From: Enterobacter sp. SA187
GTDB lineage: Bacteria > Pseudomonadota > Gammaproteobacteria > Enterobacterales > Enterobacteriaceae
Length of the DNA stretch: 64,000 nucleotides
Assembly: GCF_001888805.2 (NCBI RefSeq)
Contig: NZ_CP019113.1
Location: forward strand, 496,001 to 560,000
Reading direction: 5' to 3'
Part shown: positions 8,132 through 17,113 of the stretch, piece by piece
Layout: every line of letters begins with the position of its first letter
Position numbering within the stretch: the first letter of the stretch is position 1
The notes under the pieces: model-generated
Seen by the model: only the letters and a program-made list of their open reading frames with translations
The model's database searches: none
What the model was told of the DNA's origin: nothing
Made by a program: the position numbers and the translations under genes

Positions 8132-9608
8132 AACCTCTCCTTTTGATCACAAACTGATTTTTCCCAAGCCAGGGGGCGTTATCGCCGTAGAGCACCTCGC
8201 CTGCCACCGCGTGCCACGGATTACGCACCGGCGCGCCAAAATTAATCGCCACCCACACCTGCTCGTCCGCCGTGATGCGGGAAAACCAGATGCAGGCATC
8301 CGTTAACGCCAGGCGGGTATACGCACCGTGGCGCAGTACCGGGATGTGGTTACGCAGGGCTATCAGCTCGCGATAATCCTTCCACAGCGCGTCTTTTTCG
8401 CCCCAGGGCAGCGGCGCACGGGAGGCGTCGCGGGTGTGCGTCAGTGCGATTGCCAGCGCCTCGTCTGCGGTTTTGCCCGCCGCCAGCGCGGTCTGGTAAT
8501 GCGTTCTGCCCTGCACGTCGCTGATGTCTGCAAGGCATTGCGGCCGATAATCGGTCAGGCCGAACTCTTCTCCCTGGTAGATAAAGGGCACGCCGCGGGC
8601 GGTGAGTTGCAGCGCCAGCACGGCGCGGGCGCGGTCAGTATCGCGTTCGTTTTCCCCAAAGCGGCTGATCATGCGCGACATATCGTGGCTGGAAAAAAAC
8701 AGCGTCGGCAGGCCCGGCTGCTGCTCATTCATGGCGGTTAAGGCGGCGAAAATCGCCGCCGCGCTGAAGGTTTTCTGGCTGCCGAGATTGAAGTTAAACA
8801 CCACGTCCAGCAGATCCGCGGCCTGATAGCGGCGCAGCACCGCCAGATCCTCGCTGCCGATTTCGCCGATCAGAAACAGATCGCCTCTGGCGCGGGCATA
8901 CGCCATCAGGCGGCGCAGCACGGCCATGAGTCCCGGCTGGTTCACATCGTGCCGGTGTTCCTGTTCGCCTGCGCTTTCCAGGTTATCCGCGCCGATGCCG
9001 TCGGTAGTGAGAAAGTTGATCACATCGAAGCGAAAACCATCCACGCCAGCTGCCAGCCAGAAATCCATCACCCGGTAGATCTCCTGCTCCACCTGCGGAT
9101 TCTGCCAGTTGAGATCCACCTGCTGCGGGGCGAATTTATGGTAATAAAACTGCCCGGTATCCGGCTCCGGCATCCAGGCGCTGCCGGAAAAAAACGACTG
9201 CCAGTTGTTGGGCTGGTCGGTAAAAATAAAATAATCCCGGTAACGGCTGGCGGGATTATTCCAGGCATCGACAAACCACGGGTGCTGTGAGGAGACATGG
9301 TTGAGCACCAGATCGATCACCACGCGCATCCCCCGCCCATGACAGGCCGCCACAACGTTCCTGAAATCCTCAAACTGCCCGAAGCGCGGATCCACCGCGC
9401 AGTAGTCGCTGATGTCATAGCCGTTATCCACCAGCGGCGACGGGTAGAACGGCGTGATCCAGATCCCGCCGATCCCTAACTCATGCAGATAGTCGATCTT
9501 CTGCGCAAGGCCGATAAAATCCCCCCGCCCGTCGCCGTTGCCGTCGCAAAACGCGGGCAGATAAATTTGATAAAACACGCACTCCTGCCACCAGCGCACC
9601 GGTTCCAT
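8115..9608 (-). CDS. GH13 alpha-glucosidase-like enzyme
   Basis: The 497 residues follow the alpha-amylase superfamily pattern of oligo-1,6-glucosidase/alpha-glucosidase type: N-terminal VFYQIYLPAFCDGNGDGRGD (a Ca-binding-like loop), region I VIDLVLNHVSSQHPWF, region II DGFRFDVINF with nucleophile Asp195, region III LIGEIGSED with acid/base Glu249, and region IV FFSSHD (His308-Asp309). No signal peptide, hence intracellular. It is co-transcribed with the permease genes upstream (10-nt gap) and the GH130 gene downstream. A retaining alpha-glucoside hydrolase or transglycosylase/phosphorylase role is possible; substrate not predictable. Confidence 0.83.
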   Translation of the reverse strand: MEPVRWWQECVFYQIYLPAFCDGNGDGRGDFIGLAQKIDYLHELGIGGIWITPFYPSPLVDNGYDISDYCAVDPRFGQFEDFRNVVAACHGRGMRVVIDLVLNHVSSQHPWFVDAWNNPASRYRDYFIFTDQPNNWQSFFSGSAWMPEPDTGQFYYHKFAPQQVDLNWQNPQVEQEIYRVMDFWLAAGVDGFRFDVINFLTTDGIGADNLESAGEQEHRHDVNQPGLMAVLRRLMAYARARGDLFLIGEIGSEDLAVLRRYQAADLLDVVFNFNLGSQKTFSAAAIFAALTAMNEQQPGLPTLFFSSHDMSRMISRFGENERDTDRARAVLALQLTARGVPFIYQGEEFGLTDYRPQCLADISDVQGRTHYQTALAAGKTADEALAIALTHTRDASRAPLPWGEKDALWKDYRELIALRNHIPVLRHGAYTRLALTDACIWFSRITADEQVWVAINFGAPVRNPWHAVAGEVLYGDNAPWLGKNQFVIKRRGYGKAQ

Positions 9609-9618
9609 CCGGCCCTCC

Positions 9619-10446
9619 TTATTTGAGTGACAATGACATCCCCTGCAGGAAATATTTGCGGAACATAATAAACAGCAGCATCACCGGCAGCATCTGCACC
9701 ACGGATCCCGCCAGTACCGGGCCGAGGTGAATGCCCCAGGATTTGCTGAAGGTGGCAAGCAGCACCGAGAACGGCATTTTGTCGGCATCGCGCATCACGA
9801 TCAGCGGCCAGAGAAAGTTGTCCCAGGCAGTGGAAAAGGTGAACAGCGCCACAATGGCGAGGATCGATTTGTTCAGCGGCATCATCACGTGGCGCAGAAT
9901 GCTCCACAGGCTGGCGCGATCGAGTTTGGCCGCATGGATATAGTCGTTCGGCGTGCCTTTAAAGCTCTGGGAGACCATAAAGATCCCCCAGGCGCTCATG
10001 GCGTAGGGCAGGATCATCGCGCTGTAGCTGTTAATCAGCCCCAGCTCGCGCATCAAAATAAACTGCGGAATGATGAACATAAACGCCGGAAACACCATCT
10101 GCACGATAAGCAGATTTTTGAAGGCGTTTTTGCCGCGAAAATCCGTCTTCGCCACCGCATAGCCCACCAGCATGGCGGTGACAGTGACGCAAAAGGTGAT
10201 GGTCAGCGACACGAACAGCGAGTTAAACAGCGTGCGCATAAAGGGCTTATCGGCGCGGTTGCTGTTATCAAACAGAAACTGGTAGTTCGCCAGCGAAACG
10301 TCACCGGCAAACAGGCTGGTGGTGTAGATCTGCGCCGTTGGTTTCAGGGAGGCCATCACCATCCAGATAAAGGGATACAGCCAGGTGAGCGCGAGGATCA
10401 ACATGGCGGCGTGGAGAAGCAGGCTCGCGGGGGTAAGTTTTTTCAT
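9619..10446 (-). CDS. Sugar ABC transporter permease (MalG type)
   Basis: The 275-residue inner-membrane protein has about six transmembrane segments and the cytoplasmic EAA loop (DYIHAAKLDRASLWSILRHVMMPLNKSILA) that docks the ATPase, typical of MalG/UgpE carbohydrate permeases. It overlaps the upstream permease stop by one base (ATGA junction at 10446), a sign of translational coupling. With the next gene it forms the channel of the importer in this locus. Confidence 0.9.
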   Translation of the reverse strand: MKKLTPASLLLHAAMLILALTWLYPFIWMVMASLKPTAQIYTTSLFAGDVSLANYQFLFDNSNRADKPFMRTLFNSLFVSLTITFCVTVTAMLVGYAVAKTDFRGKNAFKNLLIVQMVFPAFMFIIPQFILMRELGLINSYSAMILPYAMSAWGIFMVSQSFKGTPNDYIHAAKLDRASLWSILRHVMMPLNKSILAIVALFTFSTAWDNFLWPLIVMRDADKMPFSVLLATFSKSWGIHLGPVLAGSVVQMLPVMLLFIMFRKYFLQGMSLSLK

Positions 10447-11312
10447 CAGACGATCTCAATGTGCTTTTCAAAGAGTTTGCGGAACAGCCAGATCAGCAGA
10501 AAACTGCACGCGGCGACGATAATCGACATGGTCGCCGCCCAGCTCGGTTTCATCTTCTGAAACGCCACTTCGTACATCACCACCATCGGGCTGGTGGTGC
10601 TGTTGAGCGGGCCGCCGCCGGTGATGAGATACGGCTCGGTAAAGATGCTGAACGCCACGGTGATCGCCAGCACCATCACCATAACGATTTGCGGGTTCAT
10701 CATTGGCAATGTGATGGCGTACGCCTGGCGCAGGCGGCCGGTTTTATCCAGCCGCGCGGCGCTGTAAATGTCCTGCGGGATCGCAAGCATGCCGGAGTAA
10801 AGGATCAGCCCGTAATAGCCGACGAATTTCCAGGTGACGATCAGCGCAATGGAGAGCATCGCGCAGTCCGGGTTGGTAAACCAGGGGACGGAAATGCCGA
10901 ACAGATCGCGTAAAAAGGCGTTCACCGGGCCGAACTCGCTGAACAGTTTTGAAAACACAATGGAGTAGGCCACGCCGGAGGAAATGTTCGCCAGCAGGAA
11001 ACTCAGCGCGATAAACCCCCGGCCAAAGGTGATGCGCTTTAACCCGGCGGCGAACAGCAGCGCGCTGAGAAACACAATCGGGATGTACCACAGCAGAAAG
11101 CGCAGTACATTGAGCATCGAGGTCCAGAACAGCTCATCCTGCATCACGCTGAACAGATTGCTCAGCCCCGTGAAAACCGGCGTACCGGTGAACTGCCACT
11201 GCGTCACGCTTAACAGCGCCAGCCAGGCCAGCGGATAAAACCAGAACAGCAGCGAATACCCGAGCCATGCGGAGGCCAGCCAGCCTCCGGTACGTGCGTC
11301 ATGTCCAGCCAT
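10446..11312 (-). CDS. Sugar ABC transporter permease (MalF/UgpA type)
   Basis: The 288-residue protein with about six membrane helices has an EAA-like loop (DIYSAARLDKTGRLRQAYAITLPMMNPQIV). It is the partner of the MalG-type permease downstream and lies 9 bp after the binding-protein gene. The N terminus starts in the membrane without a large extra domain, as in UgpA rather than MalF. Order is binding protein, permease, permease, GH13, GH130 in one transcription unit. Confidence 0.9.
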   Translation of the reverse strand: MAGHDARTGGWLASAWLGYSLLFWFYPLAWLALLSVTQWQFTGTPVFTGLSNLFSVMQDELFWTSMLNVLRFLLWYIPIVFLSALLFAAGLKRITFGRGFIALSFLLANISSGVAYSIVFSKLFSEFGPVNAFLRDLFGISVPWFTNPDCAMLSIALIVTWKFVGYYGLILYSGMLAIPQDIYSAARLDKTGRLRQAYAITLPMMNPQIVMVMVLAITVAFSIFTEPYLITGGGPLNSTTSPMVVMYEVAFQKMKPSWAATMSIIVAACSFLLIWLFRKLFEKHIEIV

Positions 11313-11321
11313 CGCCGCCTC

Positions 11322-12608
11322 TTAAGGTTTGAGAATGCCGTTAATTTCCTGAGCGGAATCACTGAGCGCCGCCGACGGATCGTCGTTGCGGAAAATGACC
11401 CGCTCGATCATCTGCGTCATGCTGCGCTGAATGTCGCTGGTTTTGGTGGTCGCCGCCGCGGGCAGCGCGACATTCACATAAGAGGCGATCTGTTTTTCCA
11501 GCGGGTTATTCGCGAAGTAGCCGACAAACAGCGGATTAGTGAGCAGATCGGCGCGGGCGGGCGGCATACCGACCATTTCCAGCCACAGCAGATCGTGCTC
11601 TGCCTTGCCAAACACCCACTGCAAAAACGCCCAGGCCTCGGCCTTGTGTTTGCTGGTGCTGAACATCGCCACGCCTTTGCTGTCGCCAAAGGTATAGGGT
11701 TTTTCGCTGCCGTTTTGCGTCAGCATGGGGCCAATCTGGATCTGCTTTAAGATCTCGGGAAACTGTTTGCGGTAGCGGGCGATGTCCCAGGGGCCGCGCG
11801 CCGACACCAGCACCTGACCGCTCGCCAGCGGATCTTCCGCTGAGGTAAAGTCGTAGCTGCTCCAGCCGCTGTTGAACACCTTGCCCATAAAGCTCAGTAC
11901 CGCCTGACCGTCGGCGTTATTAAACTGCGCCTGATTCTCCGCGATATAGGGCTTGCCGCCGTTTTGCGCGTACAGCAGCGGAATAAAATCGTACCAGCGC
12001 TCCCACCAGTTTTTTCCGGCGGTGAGCTGCATCACGTAGCCGTTGTTATCCGCATGGCGGGCCTCAGCCAGCCGGTACAGCTCGTCATAACGTCGTGGCA
12101 CCTGGTCGAAACCATACTGTTTTAACAGATCGGCGCGCCACCACCAGACCGTGGGATTGATATAAATCGGCAGCACGTTTTGCTGGCCGTTAATTTCCCA
12201 GGCGGGCATCACGTCATCCATCTGGCGCTGCTTAATAAGATCGGCAAAGCCCGGCATTTTAGAGAGATCTTCCAGCTGATTAATTTCATTAAGCTGTGAG
12301 GCGAAGCCAATAAATATATTACTGGTGATATCCGGTTCAGTGCCGGAGGCAATCGCGTTCATAATGGCTTCTTCGGAACTGCTGGCAACGGGAATAGGGG
12401 TAAATTCCACCGGCGTATGAGTGGGATCGCTATTCCACTCGGTGACCATTTTCTTCCAGAAGGCTTCTTCGTTCTCGACTGGCGTCACCCATAATTTAAT
12501 CGGCGTTTTCGCCGCGGTGTCGGCGGGCTGCTCATCAGGGCCGCAGCCAGTAAGACAAACACTTAATAAGAGTGATGCGGTCCATGTGGCAAGTGTTGTA
12601 CTTTTCAT
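11322..12608 (-). CDS. Sugar ABC transporter substrate-binding lipoprotein
   Basis: The 428-residue family 1 extracellular solute-binding protein has a lipoprotein signal (MKSTTLATWTASLLLSVCLTGC, lipobox LTGC), so it is anchored in the envelope. The mature part shows the usual two-lobe pattern (IKLWVTPVENEEAFWKKMV; ANNPLEKQIASY). I choose the ATG at 12608 because GGAG lies six bases before it and it gives a compact signal peptide; ATG at 12620 is also possible. It captures the glycoside handled by the GH13/GH130 enzymes. Twin LacI-type palindromes lie about 90-130 bp upstream. Confidence 0.88.
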   Translation of the reverse strand: MKSTTLATWTASLLLSVCLTGCGPDEQPADTAAKTPIKLWVTPVENEEAFWKKMVTEWNSDPTHTPVEFTPIPVASSSEEAIMNAIASGTEPDITSNIFIGFASQLNEINQLEDLSKMPGFADLIKQRQMDDVMPAWEINGQQNVLPIYINPTVWWWRADLLKQYGFDQVPRRYDELYRLAEARHADNNGYVMQLTAGKNWWERWYDFIPLLYAQNGGKPYIAENQAQFNNADGQAVLSFMGKVFNSGWSSYDFTSAEDPLASGQVLVSARGPWDIARYRKQFPEILKQIQIGPMLTQNGSEKPYTFGDSKGVAMFSTSKHKAEAWAFLQWVFGKAEHDLLWLEMVGMPPARADLLTNPLFVGYFANNPLEKQIASYVNVALPAAATTKTSDIQRSMTQMIERVIFRNDDPSAALSDSAQEINGILKP

Positions 12609-12693
12609 CCTGATCTCCATGTTATTCCTGACGCGTGTTAAATAAAACATCGCACGCGGCAAACGGCCTGTAAGTTAACAAGAGTGATTTATG

Positions 12694-12738
12694 TTTAACG
12701 ATAATTCAGTCACATTTCGGTTTTTATTTATCGCTAAA
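12694..12738. promoter_or_regulatory. Paired LacI-type operator candidates between binding-protein and ATPase genes
   Basis: Two 12-mers, TTTAACGATAAT (12694-12705) and TTTATCGCTAAA (12727-12738), share the form TTTA-nCGn-TAAw with a central CG as in LacI-family operators. They are offset by exactly 33 bp, about three helical turns, in the divergent intergenic region of the sugar locus. No LacI-family gene is present in the window. Confidence 0.5.
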
Positions 12739-12854
12739 CTTTGCGGCGAAAAGTAAATGCAAAAATATAATCAAGACAAATACATCTGATTATTTTTAAC
12801 AAGCTCAACGGCGATTAATATCTTATACAGATAGGCCATTAAAAAGGATTTCAC

Positions 12855-13928
12855 ATGACCGCCCTCACCCTGAGAAATATTCACAAGCAGTACAACAAAA
12901 ACACCATTATTGAAAACCTGTCGCTGGATATTGCCTCCGGCGAATTCATCGTGCTGGTCGGCCCGTCCGGCTGTGGTAAATCGACGCTGCTGCGTATTAT
13001 TGCCGGGCTGGAAACGCCCGATGGCGGAACGATAGCGATGGGCGATGAGGACGTCACCCACCAGCCTGCGGGCAGACGCAGCCTGTCGATGGTATTTCAG
13101 TCCTACGCGCTTTACCCGCACATGACCGTGCGGCAGAACCTCAGCTTTGGGCTGAAAAACATGAACACGCCGCCCGCAGAAATTACGCAACGCATCGCCG
13201 GAGCTGCGAAAATGCTCAAGCTTGAAGCATTGCTGGATCGCCTGCCGCAACATCTCTCCGGCGGCCAGCGCCAGCGCGTGGCGATTGGGCGCTCTATTGT
13301 TCAGCAGCCGGAGGTTTTTCTGTTCGACGAGCCGCTGTCGAATCTGGATGCGGCGCTGCGCGTGGAGATGCGCCAGGAGATCCAGGAGCTGCACAACAGG
13401 CTTGGCAACACCATGATTTACGTCACCCACGATCAGGTGGAGGCCATGACGCTGGCGGACAGAATTGTGGTGCTCAACAAGGGCAATATTGAACAGACGG
13501 GGACGCCGCTGGAACTCTACAACACCCCGGCGAACCTGTTTGTCGCGGAGTTTATCGGCACGCCAAAAATTAACGTTTTGCAGGCCGAATGGCGCGATGG
13601 CGGCCTGAGTATCAGCGACGAGCTGCATTTTCCGCTGTCACGCCAGCCTGATGGCGTGCTTGAGGGTGATGCGCTTTTCGTCGCCATCCGCCCGGAACAT
13701 ATCCGCCCCGAGAGCAGCGGCGAACTCACCTTCAGCGCCACCACCCGGCTGTGTGAATTACAGGGGGATGCCACGCTGGTATGGTTTACGCTGGCCGGGC
13801 AGGCGTGCTGCCTGAAGTCATTCCAGCAGCTGAACTACCCGCCGCGTCATCCGCTGACCATGAGCACGGATGCGCGGCATTTACATCTGTTTGACAGCGC
13901 CGGGAACAGGGTCGCCTTACTCCGGTAA
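12855..13928 (+). CDS. Sugar ABC transporter ATPase (MalK/UgpC/MsmX type)
   Basis: The 357-residue protein contains Walker A GPSGCGKST (about 36-44), Q-loop FQSYALYPHM, signature LSGGQRQRVAIGR, Walker B VFLFDEPLSNLD and the H-loop THDQVEA, followed by a C-terminal TOBE-type domain (AIRPEHIRPE). It energises the importer encoded divergently at 9.6-12.6 kb, with which it shares the operator region. RBS AAAAAGGA precedes the ATG. Its last codons overlap the end of convergent lsrG by 12 bp. Confidence 0.92.
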   Translation: MTALTLRNIHKQYNKNTIIENLSLDIASGEFIVLVGPSGCGKSTLLRIIAGLETPDGGTIAMGDEDVTHQPAGRRSLSMVFQSYALYPHMTVRQNLSFGLKNMNTPPAEITQRIAGAAKMLKLEALLDRLPQHLSGGQRQRVAIGRSIVQQPEVFLFDEPLSNLDAALRVEMRQEIQELHNRLGNTMIYVTHDQVEAMTLADRIVVLNKGNIEQTGTPLELYNTPANLFVAEFIGTPKINVLQAEWRDGGLSISDELHFPLSRQPDGVLEGDALFVAIRPEHIRPESSGELTFSATTRLCELQGDATLVWFTLAGQACCLKSFQQLNYPPRHPLTMSTDARHLHLFDSAGNRVALLR

Positions 13929-14210
13929 CAACCCGATAAAACTGCGCTTTTTACGCGGCTCCGACATCATGTCGTCCAGCTTCTCCACGCACGCCAGATA
14001 GTGCGGCGTTTGCTTGTGCGCCAGCACCGCCGCCTCATCCTGGTACGCCTCATAGATATAAAAACGCGTATTCACTTCGGGGTCCTGCAACACGTCGAAG
14101 CGTAAGTTGCCCGGTTCCTGGATCGCCCCTTCGTGATTGGCGCGAAACACCGCCAGAAACTCATCGACCCGCTCCGGTTTGATATTGATCTCCACCAGCG
14201 TCACGTTCAT
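13917..14210 (-). CDS. lsrG: Phospho-AI-2 isomerase LsrG
   Basis: The 97-residue ABM-fold protein (MNVTLVEINIKPERVDEFLAVFRANHEGAIQEPGN) matches E. coli LsrG, which isomerises phospho-DPD (P-AI-2) to 3-hydroxy-2,4-pentanedione-5-phosphate. Start overlaps the lsrF stop by 4 nt (translational coupling). Last gene of the lsrACDBFG operon. Confidence 0.95.
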   Translation of the reverse strand: MNVTLVEINIKPERVDEFLAVFRANHEGAIQEPGNLRFDVLQDPEVNTRFYIYEAYQDEAAVLAHKQTPHYLACVEKLDDMMSEPRKKRSFIGLLPE

Positions 14211-15094
14211 CGCGCCTCTCCCTGTTTTTCTTCCTGCCAGAATTCGAACGCCTCGTGGGCGCTCATATTGTCATGCACCACTTTTTTCACCGCTTTCAGC
14301 ATGGCGAGGGGCGCGCTGGACTGGAAAATATTACGTCCCATATCGACGCCGGACGCGCCCTGATCGATAGCGCGGAAACACATCTCCAGCGCCTCGCGCT
14401 CCGGCAGTTTTTTACCGCCCGCGATGACGATGGGCACCGGACAACTGGCGGTCACTTTTTCGAAGCCCTCCTCAACATAATAGGTCTTCACGAACTGCGC
14501 CCCCATCTCGGCGGCAATACGACTGGCGAGGGAAAAATAGCGGGCATCGCGGGCCATCTCTTTGCCGACGCCGGTCACCGCCAGCGTCGGAATACCGTAG
14601 CGGTTACCGGCATCCACCAGCTTGATGATGTTATTGATGGACTGATGTTCATGTTCGCTGCCGATATACACCTGCGCTGCCACCGCGCAGGCGTTGAGGC
14701 GCAGCGCGTCTTCCATCGCCACCGCCACGCATTCATTCGAGAGCTCCGAAAGTATGGAATTGCCGCCGGAGGCGCGCAGCACCACCGGTTTGTTGGTGGC
14801 GGGCGGCACCACGCTTCTGAGCACGCCGCGGGTACACATCAGCACATCGGTTTCGCCGAACAGCGGCGCAATCGACAGATCGATACGCTCAAGCCCGGTG
14901 GTCGGCCCCTGAAAATAGCCGTGGTCAAACGCCAGCATCACGGTGCGGTTACTTGCCGGGTTAAAAATACGCGCCAGCCGCGACTGCATCCCCCAGTCCA
15001 GCGCGCCGCAGCCCTTCAGGGCGAACAGCGTATTCTGTTGTGGCGTTTCAAGGCCAAAGTTTTTACCTTCTCTGATGTCGTCTAAATCTGCCAT
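14207..15094 (-). CDS. lsrF: 3-hydroxy-2,4-pentadione 5-phosphate thiolase LsrF
   Basis: The 295-residue class I aldolase-fold enzyme is close to E. coli LsrF (GCGALDWGMQSRL; VMLAFDHGYFQGPTTGLERID; VKTYYVEEGFE with the reactive lysine; PIVIAGGKKLPEREALEMC). It transfers an acetyl group from the LsrG product to CoA, giving DHAP and acetyl-CoA, and so ends AI-2 breakdown. It lies 11 bp after lsrB. Confidence 0.96.
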   Translation of the reverse strand: MADLDDIREGKNFGLETPQQNTLFALKGCGALDWGMQSRLARIFNPASNRTVMLAFDHGYFQGPTTGLERIDLSIAPLFGETDVLMCTRGVLRSVVPPATNKPVVLRASGGNSILSELSNECVAVAMEDALRLNACAVAAQVYIGSEHEHQSINNIIKLVDAGNRYGIPTLAVTGVGKEMARDARYFSLASRIAAEMGAQFVKTYYVEEGFEKVTASCPVPIVIAGGKKLPEREALEMCFRAIDQGASGVDMGRNIFQSSAPLAMLKAVKKVVHDNMSAHEAFEFWQEEKQGEAR

Positions 15095-15105
15095 GCTCTC
15101 CCCCG

Positions 15106-16119
15106 TCAGAAATCGTATTTGCCGATGTTATCTTTGGTGAACACCACGCGCTCCGGCAGCAGCACAATGCCGTTGCCCTTCGCTTCATACTGGTAGCCCT
15201 GTACGCTGTTCGGCTCCACTTTGAGGGGGCCAAGCCCCTTCACTTCCACCGTGTCGCCGACGTTCAGATCGCCTTTCTTCAGTAACTGGCTGGCGACGTT
15301 GACGGAGATTTTCCCCTGCTGCACCACGTCCCACAGGCCGAAGGCTTTCACCGTGCCGCGCTCCACATACGGGCGCATAACGTTCGGCGTGCTGAAGCCG
15401 GTGATCGCCACGTTGGTACGCTTGAGGTTTTCCGCCGCCTGCGCCGCTGCCGGTAAGGCGTTGGCGTCCGGGGCGATGATCGCATCCAGATCCGGATACG
15501 CTTTTAAGATCCCCTCGGCGGTTTGCAGGGATTTGGTGGCGTCGTTATAACCAAACTGGGTGGTGACGATTTTCCACTGCGGATGATCTTTGGCGATCTT
15601 CGCTTTCGCCGCATTCACCCACTGGTTTTGATCGGTCACCGTCGGGCTGGAGTAGAAAAACGCCACCTTCGCATCAGGCTTCGTCACCTGTTTTTCGGTC
15701 ATCTCCACCAGCAGGCCGCCCAGCTGTTCCGGCGTGCCCTGGTTGATATAGATGCTGCGGCATTCCGGTTTGGTGTCGGAATCCCAGGTGAGCACTTTCA
15801 CGCCGCGCTGCATCGCCCGCTTCAGCGCCGGGCAGAGACCGTCCGGCGACACCGCCGACACGATAATGGCGTTATAGCCCTGGTTGACGAAGTTATTCAC
15901 CAGCTGCACCTGGCCGGAAACGCTCGGCTCGGTGGGGCCGTCGTAGGTAACGTCGACGCCAAGATCTTTCCCCGCCTCTTTCGCGCCGTTGCCGCCGCTG
16001 GTGAAGAAGCCGACGCCCACCAGTTTGGGAATAAAGGCGATGCGGTCGGCGGCCTGCGCCGTTGCCACACAGGTTGCCAGCGCCAGCGCGCTAAGCTGCA
16101 CTATCTGTTTTGCTTTCAT
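15106..16119 (-). CDS. lsrB: Autoinducer-2 periplasmic binding protein LsrB
   Basis: The 337-residue protein has a Sec signal peptide (cleavage expected after ...VATAQA, residues 1-23) and mature sequence nearly matching E. coli/Salmonella LsrB (IAFIPKLVGVGFFTSGGNGA, YDGPTEPSVSGQVQLVNNF, TPNVMRPYVERGT). It binds the R-THMF form of AI-2 in the periplasm and delivers it to LsrCD. Only one base separates it from lsrD. Confidence 0.97.
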   Translation of the reverse strand: MKAKQIVQLSALALATCVATAQAADRIAFIPKLVGVGFFTSGGNGAKEAGKDLGVDVTYDGPTEPSVSGQVQLVNNFVNQGYNAIIVSAVSPDGLCPALKRAMQRGVKVLTWDSDTKPECRSIYINQGTPEQLGGLLVEMTEKQVTKPDAKVAFFYSSPTVTDQNQWVNAAKAKIAKDHPQWKIVTTQFGYNDATKSLQTAEGILKAYPDLDAIIAPDANALPAAAQAAENLKRTNVAITGFSTPNVMRPYVERGTVKAFGLWDVVQQGKISVNVASQLLKKGDLNVGDTVEVKGLGPLKVEPNSVQGYQYEAKGNGIVLLPERVVFTKDNIGKYDF

Positions 16120-16120
16120 C

Positions 16121-17113
16121 TTATGCTCCGATTGTTTTTCGCGAGAGAAGCCGACGCCAGGCCGTGCGCACCCATTCCCGGTGCAGGCTCAGCGAACGCC
16201 CCATCACCACCACAACCAACAGCGCACCTGACAACGCGCTCGACACCTGGTTGGGGATGCCGACCATCTGTAACCCTTGTTGCAGATACCCCACCAGCAA
16301 CGCTGCCAGCGCGGTACCCAGAATGGACCCCGATCCGCCGTAGATATTCGCGCCGCCCAGCACCGCCGCCGTCAGCGCCGGCATCAGCAAATCGCGCCCC
16401 AGATCCGAGCGCGCCGATCCGAAGTAAGAGACCAGCACCAGCGCGGCAATCGCCGACGCCACCCCCACCAGCCCGTACAGCACGTAGGGCATACCGTTCA
16501 CCGGTAGCGCCGCATAACGTGCTGCCCGTGGGTTCTGACCAATCAAAAACAAATGCCGCCCGAAACGCCCGCGATGGGCGAGCAGCCAGAAGGCAAAGGT
16601 CAGCACGCCGAACAGCACCAGCGGCACCGGCAGCCCGAACAGCGTCAGGCTGGCGAAGGCGGTAAAGCTGTCCGGGAAACCGCCGATGCCCTCGTAACCT
16701 GTCGCTCCCGCCATGCCGGAGAGCAGCAGCGCCCCGCCGCCGTAGAGATAGAGCGTGCCGAGGGTGATCACCAGCGGGCTGATACCGGTATAGTGAATTA
16801 GCGCAGCGTTCAGCAGGCCGCACAGCAGACCCAGCGCCAGCGTCAGTACGATGGCGAGGCCCATCGGCCAGCCCGCCTGCATCATCACCCCTAACGCGAT
16901 GGCGCACAGGCCAATGGTGGAGCCGAGGGAAATGTCGATACCGCCGCTGATGATCACCAGCGTCAGCGGCAGCGCCACGATACCGATGCAGATAAAGTCG
17001 CTGGTGCTGAACAGCAGCATGTTGATGTCCAGCATGCGCGGGTTAATCGCGCCGAACAGCGCGATCTCCAGCACCAGCAGACCGAGCAGCGACCACTCCC
17101 AGTTGAGCTTCAT
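16121..17113 (-). CDS. lsrD: AI-2 ABC transporter permease LsrD
   Basis: The 330-residue inner-membrane permease of the ribose/xylose (BPD_transp_2) type has eight to ten hydrophobic segments and the family loop SGGIDISLGSTIGLCAIALGV and LGGANIYGGSGSILGT. Pairs with LsrC to form the AI-2 channel. Starts immediately after the lsrC stop with no spacer. Confidence 0.95.
   Translation of the reverse strand: MKLNWEWSLLGLLVLEIALFGAINPRMLDINMLLFSTSDFICIGIVALPLTLVIISGGIDISLGSTIGLCAIALGVMMQAGWPMGLAIVLTLALGLLCGLLNAALIHYTGISPLVITLGTLYLYGGGALLLSGMAGATGYEGIGGFPDSFTAFASLTLFGLPVPLVLFGVLTFAFWLLAHRGRFGRHLFLIGQNPRAARYAALPVNGMPYVLYGLVGVASAIAALVLVSYFGSARSDLGRDLLMPALTAAVLGGANIYGGSGSILGTALAALLVGYLQQGLQMVGIPNQVSSALSGALLVVVVMGRSLSLHREWVRTAWRRLLSRKTIGA

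Noticed and set aside
13917..14210. Antibiotic biosynthesis monooxygenase annotation for the small ABM-fold gene
   Set aside because: Operon context and close match identify it as LsrG of the AI-2 pathway.
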